A stretch of 24,580 nucleotides of DNA from Stentor coeruleus (Eukaryota > Ciliophora > Heterotrichea > Heterotrichida > Stentoridae), in the NCBI GenBank assembly GCA_001970955.1, contig MPUH01001078.1:1-24580 (forward strand). The letters are read 5' to 3'. The first letter of the stretch is position 1. Every line of letters starts with the position of its first letter. The notes below the pieces were generated by a model that was not told where the DNA came from, did no database searches, and saw nothing but the letters and a program-made list of their open reading frames with translations. Shown here piece after piece: positions 8,840 through 16,494 of the stretch. A program made the position numbers and the translations under genes.

Positions 8840-9769
8840 ATGCTAAGATACTATAATGGAAGAGTTCGGTCGAAATCTTCAACACCCATCCTTCAAGCTA
8901 GTATAAAAAAAATTGGTCAAAACTATTTACCAGTCGTCCAAAGCCGTGATGAGTTTTCTTTCGGTTTAGAAGACTATGAAATAATCCGAGTTCTTGGTAA
9001 GGGTTCATATGCAGTTGTAAGGCTTGCCAAACATAAAACTCAAAACATTAAAGTCGCAATTAAAACTTATGATAAAGCAACTCCACAAGTACTACGCAAT
9101 GTAAGAAATGAGGTCAAAGTACTGAAATATTTAGATCATCCTAATATAGTAAAAGTTCTTGATGTAAGACAGGAATCACAAGCTGTACATATTATTCTTG
9201 AATATGCTTTAGGAAGTTCTCTTGAAAGTTTTATAAAAAGCCGGGCTATAGATCTTAATGAAATAAGCAAGATTTTTAAGCAAATCCTTTCTACTGTTAA
9301 CTATTGTCATAATATGGGTGTTGTTCATAGAGATTTAAAGCTGACAAATATAATAATCGACCCAGCGAAACGTATAAAAATAATAGACTTTGGGTTTTCT
9401 ACTATTACAAATGGAGGACTTTTGAAGATGTTTTGTGGTACTCCTGAGTATATGGCCCCTGAATTAGTATCACAAAAACCTTATTTGGGACATAAGACTG
9501 ATATGTGGTCACTTGGAGTGATTCTTTATTATATGCTTACAAAAACTTATCCTTTTGTTGGGAGAAATGAGAGGGAGATTTTGAGGAAGATTGCTTTGGT
9601 TGGAATGCAGAGTTTAATGAAAGTCCCTAATGAAGCTGTGGGGTTGATTAAGAAACTTCTTGCTATTGACCCGAATAATAGATCATTCGCTCATGAAGCT
9701 TTGAATGACCCTTGGCTGAATATGAGTAAGTATCAGGCTGTTTTTTATGAAAAATCTTATGAAAGATAA
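8840..9769 (+). CDS. Serine/threonine protein kinase, CAMK/CAMKL-like
   Basis: A 309-aa protein that is almost all kinase domain (about 46-294). The glycine loop G-K-G-S-Y-A-V-V is at 53-60, the ATP-binding Lys at 75 (V-A-I-K) and the alpha-C Glu at 91. The catalytic loop H-R-D-L-K-L-T-N is at 163-170 (D165), D-F-G at 183-185, the activation segment C-G-T-P-E-Y-M-A-P-E at 199-208 and D-M-W-S-L-G-V at 221-227. All catalytic residues are present, so it should be active. The overall pattern (L-x-H-P-N-I-V, D-F-G-F-S) is nearest to the CAMKL group (MARK/NIM1/SNF1-like). There is no UBA or other C-terminal regulatory domain; a short basic N-terminal tail of about 45 residues is Ser-rich. Substrates cannot be told from sequence. 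Confidence 0.93.
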   Translation: MLRYYNGRVRSKSSTPILQASIKKIGQNYLPVVQSRDEFSFGLEDYEIIRVLGKGSYAVVRLAKHKTQNIKVAIKTYDKATPQVLRNVRNEVKVLKYLDHPNIVKVLDVRQESQAVHIILEYALGSSLESFIKSRAIDLNEISKIFKQILSTVNYCHNMGVVHRDLKLTNIIIDPAKRIKIIDFGFSTITNGGLLKMFCGTPEYMAPELVSQKPYLGHKTDMWSLGVILYYMLTKTYPFVGRNEREILRKIALVGMQSLMKVPNEAVGLIKKLLAIDPNNRSFAHEALNDPWLNMSKYQAVFYEKSYER

Positions 9770-10032
9770 AAATTTAGTATTAATTTTATATTGGGAGTTT
9801 ATTATAAGTATATATGATTTATGAATTTTTAATGGTTTTGTCATTAGAAGGTATTTAAATTTTTTTTGTGTGTTCAAGGAGAAATTTTATGTTTATATTT
9901 AGTTTATTATATAGTTTGAATATTTTGATTTATTAGTTTGATTGTCAATATAATTGTTGGCTTCAAAAAAACGAAACTCCTAACTTATTATTTATCTCAT
10001 GTTATTATTACTAAAATTTTTATCTACTTATA
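9770..10032. other. Intergenic between convergent genes
   Basis: GT-rich to about 9960, then AC-rich. It holds the 3' flanks of the kinase gene and of the minus-strand 189-aa gene. No RNA gene was recognised. Confidence 0.5.
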
Positions 10033-10618
10033 CTATTGATACCCAAACTGATTCATATACGTAGAAGCTATCCATGAAGAATAATACATCCACTGCATAT
10101 TCATCATAATCTCAGCATAATTCTGCATATAATTTCCTATAGTTTTTTTCATAGGCTCTTGCTTAACTTGTTCTTGTGGCTTGATAACAATAGCATTTTC
10201 CTTTTTCTCAGTTTTTTTTTTCTTATAAACCCTTATCTTATACAAAAACCCTTGTGTAAAAACTTTATTTCTTGACAGTTTTTTCCATTCTGCAATATTT
10301 CTTACTTTTAGTTTTCTCGCAAAAATGCACAAAAATGTAATCGGCACTATAGATTTGAAGCTCTCTTAGTAATCTTTTACATAAGCTAAGGGATAAAAGA
10401 TTAGAACCAGATGTAAACTTCACGCTTTTTTTATTGACAACTATACCTTTAGCTTGTAAGATTTGACAGGTTATTGTGTTCTCAAGTTTTTTAGATTTGG
10501 ATGATGAGAACTCGGGTTTATACATTTGTATTGGTTTACGGATTCTTATGGAATATCTTGAAGTTATATTGTCTGCAGATGAAATAAGGTCTTGTGAAGG
10601 TATTGAATTAGTATCCAT
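10033..10618 (-). CDS. Unknown basic 189-aa protein, two exons with a 16-nt intron
   Basis: Two overlapping minus-strand frames become one gene when a 16-nt GT...AG intron (10305 down to 10290) is removed. Exon 1 is 10618-10306 and exon 2 is 10289-10033. The splice falls after the first base of a codon, and 313 plus 257 bases give exactly 190 codons with the TAA stop. The N-terminal half is Ser-rich and the middle is very Lys-rich (Y-K-K-K-K-T-E-K-K). The last 30 residues are unusual, rich in Met, Tyr, Trp and Gln (for example M-M-N-M-Q-W-M-Y-Y-S-S-W). No known domain is recognised, so I assign no function. Confidence 0.7.
10290..10305 (-). other. 16-nt intron in the 189-aa gene
   Basis: On the minus strand it reads GTAAGAAATATTGCAG, 16 bases with a GTAAG donor and an AG acceptor. 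Because 16 is not a multiple of three, removing it shifts the upstream frame exactly into the downstream one, which is strong evidence that it is spliced. Confidence 0.75.
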
Positions 10619-11309
10619 AAATATTTAATATCAGTAGAAAACTGTAAGTATTATTAGGAAATCGATATTTAGACTTGAAATAGTTTGTGAGATACTTGGT
10701 TTTATTATTAGATATAATATTATAATTTATATGGGAAAATTTGTGTCTTATTTTTGTTATTGAAAAGTATTTATTATTAGATATAATATTATAATTTATA
10801 TGGGAAAATTTGTGTCTTATTTTTGTTATTGAAAAGTGAGTTATTGGAAAAATTATCTGTAAATACTGAAACTTGTTTATAAAAAATGGTTTTAGAGTTG
10901 GAGTGTTATTAGTGCCTTGTATTTTCATAGAAATCAGAATATTAGGAAATGTTTTATAAATATATAGTGAAAGGATTTCAATAACTTGTTAGATTTTTTT
11001 GTGTTTAGGTTTCATAATTATTTACAAAGATTAAATTTTTTAACCATTAGAATAATCATGATGCTCTTCACATAGCCAGGTTCCACAACTAATGGATATA
11101 AAATAGAAGTTGAAATAAACCAAATCGATACCAATAAAACCCCATGTCCCAAGTATTTCTCATTTTTTTATCAGAAAAAAGGTTTATTAAAATCTACAAC
11201 AATTTTTTCATAAAGTTTTCTAATTTATTAAAACCAAAAAATTATCATCAGCAATAAAAATTTACATCCCAATACATATAAAATCTAAAAATTTCCAATA
11301 ATAAATTAA
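10619..11309. other. Intergenic region
   Basis: Upstream of the 189-aa gene and downstream of the Nup35-like gene. GT-rich to about 11015, then AC-rich. It holds a 69-bp tandem duplication. A minus-strand open frame at 10928-10608 is low-complexity and overlaps the start of the 189-aa gene, and I do not regard it as coding. Confidence 0.5.
10701..10837. repeat. Two-copy 69-bp perfect tandem repeat
   Basis: 10701-10768 is repeated at 10770-10837 with a 69-bp offset. The copies are identical through the shared 68 bases. Unlike the four N-flanked duplications, no N separates them, so this one is probably a real tandem duplication. Confidence 0.9.
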
Positions 11310-11813
11310 TTAATCATTGAAATTAAAAACATAAGTCTTGATTTTATCCCAAATATTGTGTTTTCTACGAGGTTTTCTTACTTGGTAAGAATTTAAATAA
11401 GGGTCTTCATTAAGATATGTAAAGTTATTTTCTCTTCGGGTTTCAGTTTTGTTAAGCATCATAACCCCAATCATACGATTTTCTAATATAACCTGCCCAT
11501 TCATATTTAATGCATTATTAGCTGATTTGATTTCACGATATCGAACACCTATACAATATCTACTAATGTCTTTTATATAATCAATTATCCCATATTTTTG
11601 TAGTTTTTGGATGATTTTATCTTTTTCTCCATCTTCGTAGCCAAAAACTATAATTTGATAATCTTCTTTCCCTAATGAGATTGGAGATGAAGGTTCAGTA
11701 TAAACTAATCTTGCTGGAGGTTGATGGAATTTTGTTTGTGGAGATTCGTTACGGCTTCGAAAACTTTTAAGAACAGCAGGTGTTTCAATACAGCTAATTT
11801 CGCTTTTGTACAT
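11310..11813 (-). CDS. NUP35: Nup35/Nup53-like nucleoporin with MPPN-type RRM
   Basis: A 167-aa protein. Residues 51-120 match the RRM fold specific to Nup35/Nup53: I-V-F-G-Y near 55-59 (the family's V-F-G-F), K-Y-G-I-I near 73-77, R-Y near 91-92, an A-L-x-x-N-G helix near 101-106, and M-I-G-V at 114-117. The extreme C-terminus (I-W-D-K-I-K-T-Y-V-F-N-F) looks like the short amphipathic membrane-binding helix that ends Nup53 proteins. Members sit in the inner ring of the nuclear pore, dimerise through the RRM and bind membrane and Nup93/Nup155. The N-terminal tail is only about 50 residues with no FG repeats, so this is a shortened version compared with human (about 326 aa). The ATG-to-TAA frame is clean. 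Confidence 0.8.
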   Translation of the reverse strand: MYKSEISCIETPAVLKSFRSRNESPQTKFHQPPARLVYTEPSSPISLGKEDYQIIVFGYEDGEKDKIIQKLQKYGIIDYIKDISRYCIGVRYREIKSANNALNMNGQVILENRMIGVMMLNKTETRRENNFTYLNEDPYLNSYQVRKPRRKHNIWDKIKTYVFNFND

Positions 11814-12410
11814 TTTAGTTTTTATATTTATATGGAAATTTTTGGGTATGTTTAATAGATTATAGGTATGGGATTTTATTATATATGAAGATAAGGATGA
11901 TTATTTTTATTTATGGGAAAACTATTGTTGGATTGGAGTTAAAGATGTTTTGTTAGAATTGAGAAATGAACGCTTTGGGTTAGGATGAAGTTTTTGATAT
12001 GAAAGTTTTTTTTGATTTATGTGATTTGTTAGAGTTAGTACTTTAAGTTTATTCTTAGCTTTTTCTTTGTAGTTTATTTTTTAATAACTTTAACTATTTT
12101 ATCTAAAAAACACATCAAGTTTAAATATAAAATAAAATTACCTTGAATATAACCATAATAATATACTAAATAATGAATTGATCTTAAAAACCTAAAAACC
12201 TATTAGCATTTTCTTTTCTTTAAATCATAACAACACAAATCCTCTAATCAGCAAACCATTTATCTTAAATAATANTTAACATCTTCTTTTCTTTAAATCA
12301 TAACAACACAAATCCTCTAATCAGCAAACCATTTATCTTAAATAATAAACTATTTAACTAAAACCAAAATTTCTTCTAATCTTCCATTAACAAATCTACC
12401 CATTCTGCTA
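11814..12410. other. Divergent intergenic region
   Basis: Lies between the start of the minus-strand nucleoporin gene and the start of the plus-strand Ser/Arg-rich gene, so it should hold both promoters. GT-rich to about 12060, then AC-rich. It holds the duplication around the N at 12275. No specific promoter element was recognised. Confidence 0.5.
12203..12347. repeat. Direct duplication around single N at 12275 (likely contig overlap)
   Basis: Copies 12203-12274 and 12276-12347 are identical except for two bases near the outer edge of the unit (G/A and T/C). Confidence 0.9.
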
Positions 12411-13046
12411 ATGAAAAGAATTGTAAAAAATCAGCAGTTGTTCCTTCCTACCTTCCCAATAAAAGCGAGTATCCGATACAAGCCCCAAACACGAAAAAAA
12501 CCTGAAGTCCGGATGACCTTAAAAATATCAGAAAAAATGTGTAAGGAACTTCTGATTAACAAAACTAATACAGATCCTAGTCCTCAAACAATAGGATATC
12601 GTAACCAAAACAATTTCTGTGAAATGCATTCTCTAATAATGACTCCAATAAAACTCACAAATGTTGAGATCCCTTTACCTGATACTTTAACCTTGAGTAG
12701 TCCAAAAGTGAAACCAAGGAGAATCAGTACAGCAACTCGTAGAAGACGATCAATAGAAAGTAGAACTTTTAGTAGAACTTTTGCAGAAGTTCCTGCTGAG
12801 ATTATAACAACAAGATGTTCAGCAAGAATAAAAAGTGCAGACCCAAGAAGAATTATTACGAGGAAAAGCGAAATTAATATGTTAAGCGATTCAGAGAGAT
12901 TTTCTCATAGTTTTATAAGAACTAGGACGAATAGAAGCTCGAGTTCTCCAAGAAAAAGTGGAAATGAGAGGATGAGAGGGATTGAAAGTGGATGTCCTTC
13001 ACCGATTGTATTTTCTACGGTTTATACCAATAATTTTGATTCTTGA
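12411..13046 (+). CDS. Unknown basic Ser/Arg-rich 211-aa protein
   Basis: Uninterrupted ATG-to-TGA frame. The product is strongly basic and mostly disordered in appearance. Its second half has repeated R-R-I-S/T and S-R-T-F elements (for example R-R-I-S-T-A-T-R-R-R-R-S, then S-R-T-F-S-R-T-F) and an S-S-S-S-P-R-K run near residues 176-182, which look like basophilic and proline-directed phosphorylation sites. No folded domain is recognised. It could be a cytoskeleton- or chromatin-associated protein, but this is not shown. The TGA stop supports the standard genetic code. Confidence 0.75.
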   Translation: MKRIVKNQQLFLPTFPIKASIRYKPQTRKKPEVRMTLKISEKMCKELLINKTNTDPSPQTIGYRNQNNFCEMHSLIMTPIKLTNVEIPLPDTLTLSSPKVKPRRISTATRRRRSIESRTFSRTFAEVPAEIITTRCSARIKSADPRRIITRKSEINMLSDSERFSHSFIRTRTNRSSSSPRKSGNERMRGIESGCPSPIVFSTVYTNNFDS

Positions 13047-13278
13047 ATTATTGTAAAATTATGTGATTGTAGAGAATGTTAGGAGTTAGGTTTTTTTATT
13101 ATATGATTATAGTTGAGATTTTTATAGAATTATTTATAGTGAAATTTATTTTAGGGTTTGTGTTTTGATATGAATATAGGAAATAATTTATATAGTTGGA
13201 GGTGATAAGCTAAATAGGATTGAGGAAAAATTACAAATAGGATTTTTTATTAACCTAAGATACTAATTATCATATAAA

Positions 13279-14940
13279 TTACTCATTAGGAAAATCTATG
13301 CTCATAGCTTTAATAAGTCTTGTTAATACTTTAATGCATTTCTTTTTTTCAATATTTTCAACAGGAAATCTAATCTCGAGTATATCAAAAATATCAAAAA
13401 CACACTGAAGATGAAGTTTAGGTTTTTCTAATATTTTGTCTAAAATAGAAATAAATTTTTCGACTCTTTTATAAGGATAAACATCGTAACCTAATATTTC
13501 ATGCAATAATTTATAAAGATCTCTTATGCTTACTTTTTTTTCATCTCCGAATTTCATTGAAAACTGTGACAATTCTAACGGAGTCAGATCTTTGACTAAA
13601 AGTTTACTATAAATTTGACTGACTATTTTAATCATTTTCTTTCTTGGAACTTTTATTAAAGAATCATTTTTTCTTGATATCACATATGATAGAATATTAT
13701 CTTTAGATATAACTGTCGCATCTTTAGAATCAGATTTATAAATTTCACTTGAAAGATTCAAAGTGCTATACTTTTTCAAAGAAATTCTTTCTTCATATTT
13801 ATTTTTCGGTAAATCTTCTTTATATTTATTCCTGTCAATTATTTTCAAACTTAACGATTTTCGAATCTCTGAAGGGCCTTCAGAATGTAAACTTAAAGAC
13901 AATGGGTTTATAATCGTAGCTTTTTTCACAATAGAGTCTCTTTTTTTTATTTTTGGAGAATCAGCACTTTTTATATAAGCAGCTGGGGATTTTGCACTTA
14001 TACTTAAAGATGTTGTATAATGTATCCAACCATGTGAGTTTATATATTTGATAGCGAATTTCGGGAAGGCTATGATTATTATATAAGTCTCAGTAACTTT
14101 TATTGGATAATTTTCTTGAAAAACTAAACCTGGAGTTTGGACTTTTTTAAAAGACTTCTTTTGAGTGAATATAAAACTAAATGAGTTTGGTTGAGAAGAT
14201 GGTAAATATCCTCCGAAAATATAAGCTTTTTTTTGTGATGACCCACAGATTGGGCTTAAAAGAGGAAAATCAAAAGTATATGGTTCAACTTGGAGCTCTT
14301 GAGTTTCTGAGTTTAGGTTTATAGAAAAGACTATGTTATTTGGGATGTTTGAAGGTAGGACAATTCCAGCGAAATAATAAATCTTCGACCCAAGCAAAAA
14401 ACATCCTGGATAAAGCAAATTCTCTATAGAAAAAATATCTTCTATTGAAGGGTAAGCATTAGATAAAGACGGATAAGCATTTACTGATTCTTCCTTAAAT
14501 AAAAATATTTCCCATGTATTTTCACTTATATTATACCTCGTAACAGGACAGCCTTGAAAAATAATTTCCTTATTTTTTTCCTTTTTCACTGTAATTCCAC
14601 CAGCAAAATACATGAAATTTTTATACCTAAAAAGTCCACCAAGTTTTGCAGGTGTGGGCAAGGATGATATTTTATTAAGCTCCATTGTTAATAAGTTGAT
14701 CACATAGCAACTTGATCGAAGTGAACCAGATTTTCTAGTCCCACCAGCTATTATTATAGAGTTTTCATCTAAATATCCAATGGCTGAATCTATAGAAAAG
14801 TATTTATTGATAGAAAATCTTAGCTTTTTTGTTGATTTTGGGGTCAATCTTAGGATAAATGACTCAGCTCTGTTGAGATAATATGTAAAAACTTCAGGAT
14901 TGAGTGAGTGAAGTGAAGGTGTGGATTTACTATTACCCAT
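13279..14940 (-). CDS. Kelch-like beta-propeller protein with N-myristoylation motif
   Basis: A 553-aa protein. The start M-G-N-S-K-S-T fits an N-myristoylation signal (Gly2, Ser6), so membrane attachment is likely but inferred. Residues about 55-300 carry kelch-type repeats with G-G pairs after hydrophobic strands (I-I-I-A-G-G at 62-67, Y-F-A-G-G at 111-115, Y-I-F-G-G later) and spaced Trp/Tyr. About 310-430 is a Ser/Lys-rich linker. Residues about 430-553 form a helical region (L-S-Q-F-S-M-K-F-G, L-L-H-E-I-L-G-Y) of unknown fold. Kelch propellers bind partner proteins; the partner is not known here. A short repeat N-A-Y-P-S occurs twice within ten residues. No BTB or F-box domain is seen. 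Confidence 0.8.
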   Translation of the reverse strand: MGNSKSTPSLHSLNPEVFTYYLNRAESFILRLTPKSTKKLRFSINKYFSIDSAIGYLDENSIIIAGGTRKSGSLRSSCYVINLLTMELNKISSLPTPAKLGGLFRYKNFMYFAGGITVKKEKNKEIIFQGCPVTRYNISENTWEIFLFKEESVNAYPSLSNAYPSIEDIFSIENLLYPGCFLLGSKIYYFAGIVLPSNIPNNIVFSINLNSETQELQVEPYTFDFPLLSPICGSSQKKAYIFGGYLPSSQPNSFSFIFTQKKSFKKVQTPGLVFQENYPIKVTETYIIIIAFPKFAIKYINSHGWIHYTTSLSISAKSPAAYIKSADSPKIKKRDSIVKKATIINPLSLSLHSEGPSEIRKSLSLKIIDRNKYKEDLPKNKYEERISLKKYSTLNLSSEIYKSDSKDATVISKDNILSYVISRKNDSLIKVPRKKMIKIVSQIYSKLLVKDLTPLELSQFSMKFGDEKKVSIRDLYKLLHEILGYDVYPYKRVEKFISILDKILEKPKLHLQCVFDIFDILEIRFPVENIEKKKCIKVLTRLIKAMSIDFPNE

Positions 14941-15000
14941 TAAATTATATTAAATTTTAACATAGATTTACTAAGGTGGAAAGTAAATTTAATATAAAGC

Positions 15001-16484
15001 ATGCAAGGAATTGTAATGCAATTGTTTCTTATCTTATCAAGATTTGTTAGTGCTTTTGCATTTGGAATATCTTCCTGTCTAGTTCCTAAACTTTTATCTC
15101 ATTATGACATAAGTGACTGGGAAATCCTCTTAATCCTGATTTTAGACCAATTTCTTTGCATGACGATCTCATCATTTTTGACTTTACATCTTCTCAGATT
15201 TAGTAAAAAACTGTTCTTTATATTAGGCCTCGCTAGCCAAGCTTCAGGAATGCTCATAGCCGAAGCTGCAGGTTTTTGGGACGTAAAAACTTCAATAAGC
15301 CTAATTTTATTTTCTAAAATCCTTATTGGCTTTGGCACAGGTATCTTCTTTCCAACTATAAATTCAATACTCTTATCAAACTACCCTTCAAACCCTGAGC
15401 ATATAATTGCCTTAAGTGAAGTTGCATCAGGAACAGGAGTATTTTTAAGCACATTTTGTGTATACTATTTTGGAAACCAAGAACTTTTTATACCTTATTC
15501 TTTAGCTGCAGGGATGATTTTTATCTATATCACAGGAGCTTTTTTATTTATAAATTTCACAAGACTAAACGAAAATCATAAGGCAAATTATAGTCAAAAC
15601 AATATAATATCAATAACAACAGCTTATAAACTGTTGATAAAACCGGTGTTTTTTATATAGAAAATCTTGGGTAACTTTTTATCTCAAATCCTTACTTTTT
15701 TGGCTTTGGGTAATACTTGGATTGAATTACAGAAATTTATAAAGGAAGAGTTTTTTATTAGAGGTAATGAGAAAGAAATGATAATTTGTGTTTTTTTTGC
15801 TGGGTATGTTGNTCTCAAATCCTTACTTTTTTGGCTTTGGGTAATACTTGGATTGAATTACAGAAATTTATAAAGGACGAGTTTTTTATTAGAGGTAATG
15901 AGAAAGAAATGATAATTTGTGTTTTTTTTGCTGGGTATGTTGTTGGGAGTTTTGTTGAAGGGTTTTTAGGAAAAGTTCTTAAGAAACTTAGTAGGGTTAT
16001 TGTTTTAGGGATTTTTAGTAGTAGTGTTTGGCTTATTATTGTTAGTCAAGTTGTTATACAAGGGAAATTTATTAGTGTGATTTTAGGGTTTTGGTTATTA
16101 GGAGTTTCTGCATCTTTTATATATAGTAAGGGATATTTAGTTCCAACAATAGCTGAAAATTTGAAAACTGCAACAGAATATTATTATATAGAAAAGAATA
16201 ACAATCTTATCAATATAATCTCCTGCCTATCTTGCTCATTCTTATCTTTAAGTCAAATCCTAGGTTTTCTCCTCAGCAAAATTCTCTTTTCCTTATTTAC
16301 TTATCACAGCAGTTATTTAATCATTTCCCTCATCTATCTAATCTCAGGTTTCACATACTCATTTATAAACGACGTTTTCAATCTTTTTACAAATGACCTT
16401 ACAGATAAACTAAATGAATTAGAAATTGTTGACCTTGGAGATATGAAAGATGATGAAGAAATATGTATTGAAAACTTAAGCTAA
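15001..16484 (+). CDS. MFS transporter (SLC18-like), two exons, interrupted by an assembly duplication
   Basis: Exon 1 (15001-15645, 215 codons) and exon 2 (15661-16484) flank a 15-nt intron. Exon 2 also contains an unmerged 131-base duplication at the N at 15812; counting it once leaves one frame of about 445 aa to TAA. The protein is very hydrophobic with roughly twelve membrane segments and a short acidic C-terminal tail. In the first half, I-L-I-G-F-G-T-G followed by P-T-I-N-S and A-L-S-E-V-A-S-G-T-G fits motifs of drug/amine antiporter-type MFS carriers (SLC18/VMAT and SLC18B1-like). The substrate cannot be told. It is tail to tail with the ABC transporter gene, only 10 bases apart. Confidence 0.85.
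15646..15660 (+). other. 15-nt intron in the MFS gene
   Basis: Reads GTGTTTTTTATATAG, 15 bases with GT and AG ends, and includes the in-frame TAG that would otherwise stop the protein after 219 residues. It falls exactly between codons, and the flanking exons continue one hydrophobic transporter. Confidence 0.8.
15682..15942 (+). repeat. Direct duplication around single N at 15812 (likely contig overlap)
   Basis: Copies 15682-15811 and 15813-15942 are identical except for A/C within a GGAAGAG versus GGACGAG stretch. The 131-base unit breaks the MFS frame, which is intact if one copy is dropped. Confidence 0.9.
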
Positions 16485-16494
16485 ACTAGTTTAT

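Noticed and set aside
10608-10928. Minus-strand open frame of 106 codons
   Set aside because: Low-complexity Asn/Ile/Lys/Phe-rich sequence across a tandem repeat, overlapping the start of the supported 189-aa gene on the same strand.
11030-11180. Minus-strand piece that reads like a membrane segment followed by C-G-T-W-L-C-E-E-H-H
   Set aside because: About 35 codons between stops with no ATG and no 15- or 16-nt intron that joins it to another frame. Could be a fragment but is not supported.
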